NCBI RefSeq assembly: GCF_038502225.1
Contig: NC_091325.1
Span: forward strand, 26,817,411 to 26,881,410
Direction: 5' to 3'
DNA: 64,000 nucleotides
Origin: Cherax quadricarinatus
Taxonomy: Eukaryota; Arthropoda; Malacostraca; Decapoda; Parastacidae
A model generated the notes under the pieces. The model ran no database searches. It was not told where the DNA came from and was given only the letters and a program-made list of their open reading frames with translations. Positions 10,218 through 21,213 of this stretch are shown in pieces. Made by a program: the position numbers and the translations under genes. Numbering within the stretch: the stretch's first letter is position 1; every line of letters starts with the position of its first letter.

Positions 10218-11071
10218 GCATTTCTGAGAATGTCTGCCCGAAGTTTGGGGTATAGAATGAGAAGCTGCGGTGAAAACGGAGGACGAGAAGAGGTGTAAAA
10301 GCTCATCGATGGAGGACGAAGAAGGAACCTCTTTAAAAACAGTTAGGTGTGAGTAAAGGTTCCAATTTGCCCGATTAAATTGCCAGCGTTGGGTGCGAAG
10401 AGGTGGCGAATATGAAGGGGAAGTAAGAATGATTGGGAAATGATCACTGTCATGTAAGTCTGGGAGAACAGACCAAGTGAAGTCTAATGCGGCGGAGGAA
10501 GAGCAGACTGAGAGATCGATGCAAGAGAGAGTATGAGTCCGAGGATCAAAATGGGTGTGAGTACCTGTATTTAAAACATGGAGGGGGTGGGTGGCAAGAA
10601 AAGCCTCTAACTGAATTCCACGGGAATCACAGTGAGACCCCCCCCCCAGAGGAAATGGTGGGCATTAAAATCACCAAGTAACAGAATCGGTGGCGGTAAT
10701 GACGAAACAAGGAAGGCAAAATCCGGAATAGATAATGCCTGAGAAGGAGAGAGATATAAAGAACAGAGCGTATACCACCTATGTAAGTGGATACGGGCTG
10801 CTGTGTAATGCAGCAAAGTATGAACAAATAGCTGATGGTACGGAATATCAGTGCGGAGAAGAAGGGCACTTTCATTAAAGGTCCCATCAGGAAAAGGATC
10901 TGAAGAATACAATAAATTATAGCCTGAGATGTGAGAAATAACAGCAGAGTGTAATTTTGGTTCCTGTAAGCAAACACCAACAGGGGCAAACTGGGAGAGT
11001 AACATCTGAAGCTCACCCCGATTACCCCTGAGGCCGCGTATATTCCACTGTAAATAGGCCATGATTGGCAA
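10218..11071 (-). pseudogene. LINE ORF2, endonuclease domain with homopolymer frameshift
   Basis: ORF2 starts at ATG 11071-11069, 36 bases after the ORF1 end. The N-terminal strand Leu-Gln-Trp-Asn-Ile-Arg-Gly-Leu-Arg, the catalytic Gln-Glu-Pro-Lys block and Leu-Gly-Asp-Phe-Asn-Ala-His are present. The frame is then lost at a run of ten C (10638-10647). Shifting by one base there restores the domain through Ser-Asp-His-Phe-Pro. The domain nicks target DNA to prime reverse transcription. A read error in the homopolymer is as likely as a real mutation. Confidence 0.8.
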
Positions 11072-11106
11072 TGATAAAGATACTTGAAATCCGCAGGTAA
11101 GGGTTC

Positions 11107-13030
11107 CTACGGACTAGAAGGGTTAGAAAAGTCCACATGCGGAGGCAGTGGAAAATGTTCAAGCAGCGAAGGAACGGTGCGCTGTGAAGAAAGGAGTTGC
11201 GCAGATGGAGCAGAGGAGAGAGAAAGAGCGGAAGGTGGATCAGTGTCCATTGATGGTTTGGTCTCTGCAATATATTCAGAGATTGCTTCAAGTGTTTCGG
11301 AATTCAGAGATGTCGTATGGGAGACAATATTGGGAATGGTAGGGGGAGGATGAGTAAAGATTGGAACTGTATTGGACTGTACCACGGTCGGGGGGGGGCG
11401 AAAGGGTGGAGGGAACTGGAGAAGCGTGGCAGGGGACAGAAGAGGCAGGAACCTGGGAGGTGGCAGAAGAGGAAGAAACTTGGGAGGGAACAGGGGAGGA
11501 AGGTACATTACGAGGAGGAGGGTGAACCTCTGCACTTGTAACTGAGCCAGTGAGAGGGGAAGAACCAGGGACAGAGACAGGGAGGGTAAAATGAGGAGGT
11601 GGAAGATGGGTAGGAGGTGTTACCGGACTTTTTTTTGACTTTTGAGAAGTAGGGGGACGATTGGGAGGAGGTGTCGTACGAGGTCTCGTCGATACTGAGG
11701 CTTGTGAGAGAGAACTCGAAGAAGCGAGATTAGACTGAGGCGTTGAAGTAGGGACGTCTGAGCCGAGGACAGCAAAAGGATTAGATACAGGAGTGATTAT
11801 GGGAGAGGTAACCACAGAGGTGGGTGTAGAAGATGGGATACCAGAAGTGGGGGGACGTTTTGAAACACGGGAATAAGAAACACGTGGGAGTCTCCCTTGG
11901 AGGCGGAGATGAGAAACTGCCATGTCATAAGGGAGACCTGTCTCTTTGAGGTAACGGATTTCCCGCTCGTTTAAATAGACCTGACAACGGCGAGAGTACG
12001 AAGGGTGAGCCTCATGACAGTTAAGGCAAGAGGGAGATTGATTGCAAGACGTATTAGAATGGTCATCGGCACCACAGACTGGGCATTCGGCGATAGATCT
12101 GCAATATTTCGCTGGATGGCCAAATCGCCAGCAATTTCTACACTGTTGTGGTGTAGGGATCACCTTTCGAACTTGTAACCGATGTCCTGCTATATAAACT
12201 GAGGATGGGAGTTCTCGGCTGTCAAAAGTTAAACGAGCCACATTGCTAGGGTATCGTCTCTGCCCACGGGCAGGAAGAACGTAAGTGTCTACCTTGAGGA
12301 TTGGGAGATCTTGGAGTTCCAGCTGTTCTAGAATGTCAGTGCCACATGTCTGGAAATTTTGTTGAACTATGGTATGGGGCAGAATGACGGTACCACTACA
12401 AGAATTGAGGGAATGATGTTTTTCAAGAGTGACAGGAACAGTATCGATATGGGAAAGACGAGAGAGCTCATGGGCCTGGGTAGCATTCTGTACAGTAATG
12501 ATGCGCGTACCGCTCTTAAGAGCATGAAAAGAAATATCTTTACCAACATGGCGTAGGAGTGCCTTGCCAATACTATGGTCAGAAAGATAGGCAGTAGAGG
12601 AAGTTGGTCATAAAGTGAAGAATTTAGTCCACTGTTCAGTCTGAAACCGAGCGTGGAAAGGTAGTGAAGGACGTGTCGATCGTTTCTGAGAAGAACGAGA
12701 AGGTGGAGAAGTATCATCAGCAGGTAATTGTCGTTGCCGTTTAGGCGTGGGACCAGAGTTGGTCCGACGTGGAACGGGTCGGCGATTTGAAAATTGCCGC
12801 ACCGTAGAGGGAGAGGCCGGGAGTATAGTCAGAGGAGAGCGAAGGTCCGATAAATCGAAGGAGTCAGTCGAGGCCTCAGTACCTGAAGCAGGTGAGGAAA
12901 CAGCACCGGCAATAGGTACAGAGGCATGAGGAATGTCTGAAGAGTGGTCCAAAGATGAAGCGGGGTCAGAACGGGGTGCGGTATCAAGAAGGGGCCCGGG
13001 GGTACCAGGTTCATGGACTAGGGCTGCCAT
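11107..13030 (-). pseudogene. LINE ORF1 (gag-like, three CCHC knuckles), one stop and one frameshift
   Basis: Reading from ATG 13030, one frame runs to 11390 with a single in-frame TGA (12608-12610). At a run of nine G on the plus strand (11390-11398) the frame shifts, and the C-terminus continues to 11107. The full product would be about 640 residues. The N-terminal 140 residues are Ser/Pro/Arg-rich. Three zinc knuckles lie at 12144-12000: Cys-x2-Cys-x4-His-x4-Cys (Cys-Arg-Asn-Cys...), a second with Cys-Pro-Val-Cys, and a third beginning Cys-Leu-Asn-Cys. A long Pro/Ser/Thr-rich tail follows. Its role is RNA binding and RNP formation. Confidence 0.82.
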
Positions 13031-13765
13031 GGTTAGGTTACTTCTTTCTTTTTGTTTTTAAGAAAAAAAAAGAAAGAAGAAAAGAAAATAAAAATAAAAA
13101 AAAAGAAAAAAAAAGGGGGGACCGGGGAGGGATAGGTCCTAGGAGGAATGAAAGGGCCAGAAATCTCCCTCCGCGCCCAAGAGGACCTCAGCACTGCAAG
13201 TAGCGCAGATGCAGCATGGAACCCGTGCCATACCCTACCCATCATGCTAGTAAACTAACAATCCGGGATAGCAACCTCACATCTGCCGAGCTACCTCGGT
13301 GGACAAAAGAGAGGGCGGCCGGATATCCTCCACAAAGCATACCTCCTTCGGCCACCACCCCCGGAATCCGAAAGGTGGCTTCCAGAGATACACTTGTCGC
13401 CCGAAAGACACCCAAAGCTACTCCGGGATACCGGAGAGGGATCGGGGCATCCCCAGGCGATCCAGATTCCACGGCAAACTACGCCACCGCTAAGAACCTC
13501 AACGGAATGGGATGGACCCCGGTATCCTTTCCCCTACCTAGGAACTAGCGCGCCTGTGGGAGAAATCCCAAAGGACAAAAAGAGGAAGGGCAAAAGGGAG
13601 GGGTGGGGAGGAGGAGGAGGAAAGGAAAAAGGGGAGGATGGGGAGGATGGGATAGGGGAGGGGAGATTGGGGGGTAATTAGGTTCGGTCTGAGGAAGAAG
13701 ACCGATAGGTCTACTTCCTCAGACCAAGAGCCTCTTCACCACGCCAAGGAGCCCCCCTTGAAGAG
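13031..13765 (-). promoter_or_regulatory. 5' UTR / internal promoter region of the I/Nimb LINE
   Basis: This is 735 bp between the 5' TSD edge and the ORF1 start. It contains an A/G-rich low-complexity block near 13050-13115 and 13570-13675. A short inverted motif, GGTCTGAGGAAG with CTTCCTCAGACC, lies at 13685-13725. LINE transcription must start from inside the element, so this is where a promoter would lie, but I see no specific core motif. The 5'-most ~55 bp resemble the right end of the 168-bp element at 47310-47477. Confidence 0.5.
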
Positions 13766-13778
13766 GATCAATGGTTCA

Positions 13779-13850
13779 GAGAACCGACATGTTGTTGAAT
13801 TAGACACATGTGCAACTCTTGGGTATCTTTATTGAGGAAACGTTTCGCCC
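13779..13850 (-). mobile_element. Ribozyme-repeat array, right part (truncated)
   Basis: This continues the unit broken by the LINE: the wording after the TSD matches that seen at 7044-7068. On the minus strand it carries GGGCGAAACGTTTCC and the AATAAAG stretch. The CUGAUGA half of the ribozyme is missing because the repeat ends at 13850. Confidence 0.6.
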
Positions 13851-13895
13851 AAGGGTAGGCCTGTTGCAGTGTATCTTCTTTCTTATGTTCTTATG
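13851..13895 (+). repeat. CR1-like LINE 3' terminus with 8-bp tail repeat
   Basis: The segment ends in TTCTTATGTTCTTATG, the same 8-bp tail unit that ends the intact CR1 at 39701-39728. Preceding wording (GCAGTGTATC) also matches the CR1 3' UTR (GCAGTGTTCC). It could be the far end of CR1 copy 1. Confidence 0.6.
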
Positions 13896-13996
13896 TACTG
13901 AGAAAATGACATATGAATTTCTGCACCATAATGCCTTAAGTCCATACTCCACGCCAAGTGCTGCCGACACCGTCACTAGACTCACATACCCAAACT

Positions 13997-14247
13997 AACC
14001 ATACCACGGGCGGGATTTGAACTAGCGGTCAGAGAGTCTCAAAACTCCAGACCGCCGCGTTAGCCACTGGACCAGCTAGCCACAATAAGATTCGTCCAAC
14101 TAGGTATATTTCTTCACCTTCCTATGGTGTAGAAATATACCTAGTTGGACGAATCTTATTGTGGCTAGCTGGTCCAGTGGCTAACGCGACGGTCTAGAGT
14201 TTTGAGACTCTCTGACCGCGGGTTCAAATCCCGCCCGTGGTATGGTT
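13997..14247. repeat. Near-perfect palindrome of two tRNA-like SINE heads
   Basis: The arms are about 120 bp each with a loop of ~7 bp near 14120; they differ at only a few bases. The right arm on the plus strand (and the left on the minus) has an A-box-like TGGTCCAGTGG (14170-14180) and a B-box GGTTCAAATCC (14221-14231). The T-arm GCGGG-TTCAAAT-CCCGC pairs perfectly. A wobble-rich acceptor pairing (ATTGTGG with CCGTGGT) and D-stem AGC/GCT can be drawn, plus a long anticodon/variable region. I read it as a SINE head and not a working tRNA gene. Confidence 0.65.
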
Positions 14248-14347
14248 TGCAATCGTGTCATTACGATTTCGTGAGTCATACCCAAACTAATCATGGGAAG
14301 AACATTTACCTCATTCTCCTCCTGTTCTTCAAGTTTCTCCTACGTAT

Positions 14348-14382
14348 GGACTGATGAAGCCACTGTGTGGCGAAACGTTTCC
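14348..14382 (+). ncRNA. Hammerhead ribozyme-like motif, subfamily A, complete core
   Basis: The order is GGA (14348-14350), CTGATGA (14351-14357), A (14358), GCCAC (14359-14363), TGT, GTGGC (14367-14371), GAAA (14372-14375), CGTT, then TCC (14380-14382). GGA and TCC pair as stem I; predicted cleavage is after T14379. Stem III is only the self-complementary ACGT, so cleavage would need two copies pairing in trans, i.e. a tandem RNA. The single A between CTGATGA and stem II is an extra nucleotide. An AATAAAG follows at 14386-14392. Confidence 0.62.
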
Positions 14383-14424
14383 TCAATAAAGATACCCAAG
14401 AGTTGCGCATGTGTCTAATTTATC

Positions 14425-15170
14425 ACCTTTAATATTTGTCGAAAATTTTGATAATTTTCCTGTGATTTATGTGGTAATTGGTAGGATAATAATGTTTATA
14501 TAAAGCAGTGTAAGTGAGTAATATTGATGTGACTTATGAAAGATGATAAATATCTCACATGAGAACTTATATTCCCTAAAATTTCTTTTTATACTCTATG
14601 GAGTTGTTTAAGTGAGGTGAAATTGTTATAATTTTGAAGAAATTAATATTCTAATAAGGAAAATATATTACACACCTGGAAGTGCCGCTGAATGTATGTA
14701 AATATATGTATATATGATGACGTTTTTTGGGAAGCAAAATAAATGTTGTAACGTGAATATTGGACTAACAAATTGTGAATAATTTAGTAGTGTCATCGAG
14801 GCCAAAATAATTAGTATCAGCAAAAATGTTGTTCTACAAAATAAGTGAAGGGAAGGATACAGATATATAATAAATCTGTCAGAATAATGCTGATAATGAT
14901 GAAAAACCAGACGTAGTGGTAACTATGTGAGAAAATAAATCACTGAGTATATTGTAATAGTTTAATTTCGCTCTTTACTTCTGGTATAAAACCACAACAG
15001 GTGAGATAATTAGTTATTGCCAAGAATAGTTTTTCTTGCTGTTAGGAGGAGTTAGAATATATCACTAAGACCATATTTTGGCAAGATATATTCTTTATGC
15101 ATTTGAAATAATGTAATTAATGTATAATTATTAGACTAAATAGATTACTTGAGTCAAGTCGCATAACTTT
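14425..15170. other. AT-rich spacer, no gene recognised
   Basis: No coding frame, RNA gene or recognised repeat was found between two ribozyme-bearing repeats. Base composition is strongly AT. Confidence 0.5.
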
Positions 15171-15179
15171 TTTCCTGGA

Positions 15180-15350
15180 GTCGACTCCAGGCTGAGGGAC
15201 TGATTACCTCCTCTCCTCCTCTCATACTTTCCTGCTTTGTATAAGACTGATGAAGCCACTGTGTGGCGAAGCGTTTCTTCAGTAAAGATTCCCATATGTT
15301 GCATATGTGTCTCAATTCTTCAGTTGTCGGTTTTCAAAACCATTCATCAC
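15180..15350 (+). mobile_element. Ribozyme-bearing repeat fragment, array-type
   Basis: The wording from GACTGATTACCTC through the ribozyme to GTCGGTTTTCAAAACCATTCATCAC matches, in reverse complement, the 378-bp unit of the array at 27332-29164. A single unit fragment lies here, just before the 43-bp minisatellite. Confidence 0.65.
15244..15278 (+). ncRNA. Hammerhead-like motif, subfamily A, A15.1 changed
   Basis: CTGATGA (15247-15253), A, then GCCAC-TGT-GTGGC, then GAAG in place of GAAA, then CGTTTC. The A-to-G change falls at the base that pairs with U16.1 and would leave a wobble pair. Confidence 0.5.
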
Positions 15351-15421
15351 AGTCCACTAAATTAACCAGTGTTACTGCCTTAATTTTTATAATAAATATT
15401 CTGGAACCATATGTCCATAAC

Positions 15422-18400
15422 CTGAGACGGTGGACACTGAGGGAGGGACAGTGTTGTGACCCCGGTGAGACGGTGGACACTGAGGTAGGGACAGTGTTGT
15501 GACCCCGCTGAGACGGTGGACACTGAGGGAGGGACAGTGTTGTGACCCCGCTGAGACGGTGGACACTGAGGGAGGGACAGTGTTGTGACCCCGCTGAGAC
15601 GGTGGACACTGAGGGAGGGACAGTGTTGTGACCCCGCTGAGACGGTGGACACTGAGGGAGGGACAGTGTTGTGACCCCGCTGAGACGGTGGACACTGAGG
15701 GAGGGACAGTGTTGTGACCCCGCTGAGACGGTGGACACTGAGGGAGGGACAGTGTTGTGACCCCGCTGAGACGGTGGACACTGAGGTAGGGACAGTGTTG
15801 TGGCCCCGCTGAGACGGCGGACACTGAGGGAGGGACAGTGTTGTGACCCTGCTGAGACGGTGGACACTGAGGTAGGGACAGTGTTGTGACCCCGCTGAGA
15901 CGGTGGACACTGAGGGAGGGACAGTGTTGTGACCCCGCTGAGACGGTGGACACTGAGGGAGGGACAGTGTTGTGACCCCGCTGAGACGGTGGACACTGAG
16001 GTAGGGACAGTGTTGTGGCCCCGCTGAGACGGCGGACACTGAAGGAGGGACAGTGTTGTGACCCCGCTGAGACGGTGGACACTGAGGTAGGGACAGTGTT
16101 GTGACCCCGCTGAGACGGTGGACACTGAGGGAGGGACAGTGTTGTGACCCCGCTGAGACGGTGGACACTGAGGTAGGGACAGTGTTGTGACCCCGCTGAG
16201 ACGGTGGACACTGAGGGAGGGACAGTGTTGTGACCCCGCTGAGACGGTGGACACTGAGGGAGGGACAGTATTGTGACCCCGCTGAGACGGTGGACACTGA
16301 GGTAGGGACAGTGTTGTGACCCCGCTGAGATGGTGGACACTGAGGGAGGGACAGTGTTGTGACCCCACTGAGACGGCGGACACTGAGGGAGGGACAGTGT
16401 TGTGACCCCGCTGAGACGGTGGACACTGAGGGAGGGACAGTGCTGTGACCCCGCTGAGACGGCGGACACTCAGGGAGGGACAGTGTTGTGACCCCGCTGA
16501 GACGGTGGACACTGAGGGAGGGACAGTGTTGTGACACTGCTGAGACGGTGGACACTGAGGGAGGGACAGTGTTGTGACCCCGCTGAGACGGTGGACACTG
16601 AGGGAGGGACAGTGTTGTGACCCCGCTGAGACGGTGGACACTGAGGGAGGGACCGTGTTGTGACCCCGCTGAGACGGTGGACACTGAGGGAGGGACAGTG
16701 TTGTGACCCCGCTGAGACGGTGGACACTGAGGGAGGGACAGTGTTGTGACCCCGCTGAGACTGTGGACACTGAGGTAGGGACAGTGTTGTGGCCCCGCTG
16801 AGACGGTGGACACTCAGGGAGGGACAGTGTTGTGACCCCGCTGAGACGGTGGACACTGAGGTAGGGACAGTGTTGTGACCCCGCTGAGACGGTGGACACT
16901 GAGGGAGGGACAGTGTTGTGACCCCGCTGAGACGGTGGACACTGAGGGAGGGACAGTGTTGTGACCCCGCTGAGACGGTGGACACTGAGGGAGGGACAGT
17001 GTTGTGACCCCGCTGAGACGGTGGACACTGAGGGAGGGACAGTGTTGTGACCCCACTGAGACGGTGGACACTGAGGGAGGGACAGTGTTGTGACCCCGCT
17101 GAGACGGCGGACACTGAGGGAGGGACAGTGTTGTGACCCCGCTGAGACGGTGGACACTGAGGGAGGGACAGTGTTGTGACCCCGCTGAGACGGTGGACAC
17201 TGAGGGAGGGACAGTGTTGTGACCCCGCTGAGACGGTGGACACTCAGGGAGGGACAGTGTTGTGACCCCGCTGAGACGGTGGACACTGAGGGAGGGACAG
17301 TGTTGTGACCCCGCTGAGACGGTGGACACTGAGGGAGGGACAGTGTTGTGACCCCGCTGAGACGGTGGACACTGAGGGAGGGACAGTGTTGTGACCCCGC
17401 TGAGACGGTGGACACTGAGGGAGGGACAGTGTTGTGACCCCGCTGAGACGGTGGACACTCAGGGAGGGACAGTGTTGTGACCCCGCTGAGACGGTGGACA
17501 CTGAGGGAGGGACAGTGTTGTGACCCCTCTGAGACGGTGGACACTGAGGTAGGGACAGTGTTGTGACCCCGCTGAGACGGTGGACACTGAGGGAGGGACA
17601 GTGTTGTGACCCCGCTGAGACGGTGGACACTGAGGGAGGGACAGTGTTGTGACCCCGCTGAGACGGTGGACACTGAGGGAGGGACAGTGTTGTGACCCCG
17701 CTGAGACGGTGGACACTGAGGGAGGGACAGTGTTGTGACCCCGCTGAGACGGTGGACACTGAGGGAGGGACAGTGTTTTGACCCCGCTGAGACGGTGGAC
17801 ACTGAGGGAGGGACATTGTTGTGACCCCGCTGAGACGGTGGACACTGAGGGAGGGACAGTGTTGTGACCCCGCTGAGACGGTGGACACTGAGGGAGGGAC
17901 AGTGTTGTGACCCCGCTGAGACGGTGGACACTGAGGGAGGGACAGTGTTGTGACCCCTCTGAGACGGTGGACACTGAGGTAGAGACAGTGTTGTGACCCC
18001 GCTGAGACGGTGGACACTGAGGTAGGGACAGTTGTGACCCCGCTGAGACGGTGGACACTGAGGGAGGGACAGTGTTGTGACCCCGCTGAGACGGTGGACA
18101 CTGAGGGAGGGACAGTGTTGTGACCCCGCTGAGACGGTGGACACTCAGGGAGGGACAGTGTTGTGACCCCGCTGAGACGGTGGACACTGAGGGAGGGACA
18201 GTGTTGTGACCCCGCTGAGACGGTGGACACTGAGGGAGGGACAGTGTTGTGACCCCGCTGAGACGGTGGACACTGAGGGAGGGACATTGTTGTGACCCCG
18301 CTGAGACGGTGGACACTGAGGTAGGGACAGTGTTGTGACCCCGCTGAGACGGTGGACACTGAGGGAGGGACAGTGTTGTGACCCCGCTGAGACGGTGGAC

Positions 18401-19062
18401 ACTGAGGGAGGGACAGTGTTGTGACCCCGCTGAGACGGTGGACACTGAAGGAGGGACAGTGTTGTGACCCCGCTGAGACGGTGGACACTGAGGGAGGGAC
18501 AGTGTTGTGACCCCGCTGAGACGGTGGACACTGAGGGAGGGACAGTGTTGTGACCCCGCTGAGACGGTGGACACTGAAGGAGGGACAGTGTTGTGACCCC
18601 GCTGAGACGGTGGACACTGAGGGAGGGACAGTGTTGTGACCCCGCTGAGACGGTGGACACTGAGGGAGGGACAGTGTTGTGACCCCGCTGAGACGGTGGA
18701 CACTGAGGGAGGGACAGTTGTGACCCCGCTGAGACGGTGGACACTGAGGGAGGGACAGTGTTGTGACCCCGCTGAGACGGTGGACACTGAGGGAGGGACA
18801 GTGTTGTGACCCCGCTGAGACGGTGGACACTGAGGTAGGGACAGTGTTGTGACCCCGCTGAGACGGTGGACACTGAGGGAGGGACAGTGTTGTGACCCCG
18901 CTGAGACGGTGGACACTGAGGGAGGGACAGTGTTGTGACCCCGCTGAGACGGTGGACACTGAAGGAGGGACAGTGTTGTGACCCCGCTGAGACGGTGGAC
19001 ACTGAGGGAGGGACAGTGTTGTGACCCCGCTGAGACGGTGGACACTGAGGGAGGGACAGTGT
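15422..19062. repeat. 43-bp minisatellite, about 85 copies
   Basis: The unit starts GAGACGGTGGACACTGAGGG and is 43 bp. Copies differ mainly at a few sites (GGGAGG/GGTAGG, GTGACC/GTGGCC, GCT/ACT) plus two 2-bp-deleted copies near 18030 and 18716. The minus strand of the unit has no stop codon in any frame. Since 43 is not a multiple of 3, a reading frame cycles through all three frames and stays open for up to ~936 codons. These open frames are a by-product of the repeat. Confidence 0.95.
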
Positions 19063-20320
19063 CTCCGAGGCACATCAATATCAGTAAGTTATTACTTGTA
19101 TTAAGATGTCTTCCCAGTTAGGTGGTCGAAGGTAAGTCAAAAATTGTGCTTGTGAAATATCATCCACATAATTTCTCATATCTTACTATAATATTATCAT
19201 TACTTTTACACATTATTTACTCATTAATTATTCAATAAGACACAGCCTGAAAGAATTTAAATTGCTAAGATTAAACAATTAGTCAGGAAACTAGATGCAT
19301 TTTCGGTGTCTCTAATCTAACCTCCTCGCTGACAACCTTCCCTTGGACACAGACTCCCTCTTTGACTTTTTTTTTTTATCAGCTACAGCTTTATTACACC
19401 GACTTTGATTACACTTTTCCTTTAGCACTCTTCACCGCTCTTGCTGACTCTGCCTCCGGCTTCCTCTTCACCTTCGCTGATCTCAGATTTAGCATCTTAC
19501 ATCTTCAGCACATCCTGCCCTGCAGAGCTCTATGACGCTTGTTGGGTTAGTGCTTAGTCTTGATTGTAATATCAATTATGATAATATTCTCGGTGGCTGT
19601 GCGGCCCCAGACAGGTATCCCTACATTGCATAATCCAAATACCCTGACTCTTAATGCACACGATTGAAATAGTGTAGAGTAAGATATAAACTAATAATAA
19701 AGTTAAATATTAGAGTTAAAGATCTGAAAGGAATCAAAAGAGATATTCACAATTCGTGATATGGAAATTACTATCCAAATTTCTCCAAGAAAAAAATAAG
19801 GACGTACACAGACCGAATCTAATTAAAATCTTTTAGAGGGATCAAAGATACCAATTTCAAAAAATACACGAACATTGTAAGCTTGATGCCACTCAGATGC
19901 TGCGGTATGAAGTGATCACCATGAAAAGGTTGAAGTTGGCGAGATGCGATACTCACAAATTATTACATGAGAAGCAGTATATAAATTTTTCTAAGCAAAT
20001 TGGGACCTAGACAAGATTCAGTTCAAACTTTTCTCTAAGTAAGACTGTATAGCTTTTAAAAAAATAAGTAAATTTTATGTAATCTTTGTGCATTTAACAA
20101 ACGAAATTTTAACTGACCTAGAGAGCACACAAATGTTATAGGCACATAAAATTTCTTTCCACCAGCTTCGTGTGGACAGAGATCGTCCTTAAAGGGTCTC
20201 TGGATAATCTTCCAAGGATAGAAGCTGGAGTTAAGGCCCTGATGCTCGCCTCAAGACCAGAAAGGTGCACGAGACAAGATTCCTGAGCCCATAAACTGCT
20301 ACTACTTCCTAGTCATATCA
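19063..20320. other. No gene recognised
   Basis: This is AT-rich unique-looking sequence with a 13-base T run near 19366-19378. No frame over 100 codons with recognisable content and no RNA gene were found. Confidence 0.5.
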
Positions 20321-20499
20321 AGGCCATGTGTCTGCTGCATAATATTCATTTACTTATAGATGCAGATAATCAGAATGAAGTTGATGCTTATATGGCACTT
20401 TTCTATAGTACTAGTCAAATCTTCCCTAAAGATCCGGACTCCCCCATTGAAGTATCCACCTTCAGGGATACAAGAGTACTTCCAGATTCTGATGATGCT

Positions 20500-20670
20500 G
20501 AGGCTGAGGCTGAAGGACCGATTACTTCAAACTCCAACTCATCTTCCACCTTTTTCTACAGTGGACTACTGAAGAAGCTACTGTGTGGCAAAACGTTTCC
20601 AGAACAGATTGCTAAATGTTGCACAAGCGTCTCAATTATCAACTTGTCGCTTTTGTAAACCATTTATTCA
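20500..20670 (+). mobile_element. Diverged ribozyme-bearing repeat fragment
   Basis: It matches the 15180-15350 fragment in order and wording with many substitutions. The terminal GTCTCAATT and CTTGTCG..AAACCATTTATTCAC are still recognisable. It lies just upstream of a gypsy LTR. Confidence 0.5.
20566..20600 (+). ncRNA. Hammerhead-like motif, decayed, pairing kept
   Basis: CTGAAGA (20569-20575) still fits CUGANGA because position 7 is free. Then A, stem GCTAC-TGT-GTGGC (one U-G wobble), then AAAACG in place of GAAACG. Loss of G12 predicts inactivity. Confidence 0.42.
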
Positions 20671-20779
20671 CATTTGGGGGTTCTCCCCATGTTATGCAGG
20701 TTTCTGCACTGCATTGTAATATGTATGTGAAGAAGTGTGCCATAATTTTATAAACTATGTCATAATTGTAAACCATAAA

Positions 20780-21213
20780 TGTGGCATGCACAGAGTACGT
20801 AACCTTTATTCGGCGCATGTACACACCCTCATTGAAAGGCTATCTCCCCCAACCAGCGAACCAGGTGCTAAGGGTTGATGATAGGGCCCCGTCGTTTAAT
20901 CAGTACCCAGGTTCCAGCCAATGAGAAGATAGCTTTGGTAATCGCAGAGGTGTTGTGGGTACCACTCTCCTGTCTGCCCTTGTCATTCCCATTCTAGAGC
21001 TGGTTGAAGCACGGTCTGCTCTCTAGTGGCTTCTATTCTGCCTTGCTTACCGTGGAGTGCACTAATACCTATTGTTGTACATAGTGTATATAGTGTACAT
21101 ACTTCTGTTCTAAATTGGTGAAGGATAATATAAGTCAAAGGTTTTTCTGCTGTGTTTATTTTGCTCCCTTTACACCCAGGATAACAGGCCTTTGGATTCC
21201 TGGGTTGTAATAA
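20780..21213 (+). repeat. LTR of Gmr1-like gypsy element, copy A
   Basis: It begins TGTGGCATGCA and is collinear with the LTR at 23184-23628 over its length, including CCAGCGAACCAGG, ACTAATACCTATT, the ATAGTGTATATAGTGTACATAC block and ACACCCAGG near the end. A precise 3' end is not certain. It is followed by degraded gypsy protein sequence on the same strand. Confidence 0.75.

Larger units (their letters stand above)
7169..13765 (-). mobile_element. Nearly intact I/Nimb-type LINE (6.6 kb) with 13-bp TSD
   Basis: The element is flanked by the exact direct repeat GATCAATGGTTCA at 7156-7168 and 13766-13778. Its minus-strand order is 5' UTR (13765-13031), ORF1 with three zinc knuckles (13030-11107), ORF2 with endonuclease, RT, RNase H and a C-terminal CCHC (11071-7358), a short 3' UTR and a (TAA)n-like tail at 7169-7180. 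The RNase H domain and TAA tail fit the I superfamily; Nimb is my best guess. Only one in-frame stop and three frameshifts were found, two of them at long C/G runs. It is inserted in the ribozyme-repeat array. Confidence 0.85.

Noticed and set aside
14159..14245. Functional tRNA gene
   Set aside because: B box and T-arm are good, but the acceptor pairing is mostly wobble, the anticodon arm cannot be folded well, and the sequence lies in a palindrome of SINE-like repeats.
15334..19078. Several very long open frames (up to 936 codons) encoding a Ser/Pro/His/Val-rich repeat protein
   Set aside because: They are produced by a stop-free 43-bp tandem unit and occur in all three frames of the same strand. 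No unique N- or C-terminal domain is attached.
20326..20658. 110-codon open frame as a gene
   Set aside because: Its second half runs through a diverged ribozyme-bearing repeat. The first half has no recognisable domain.
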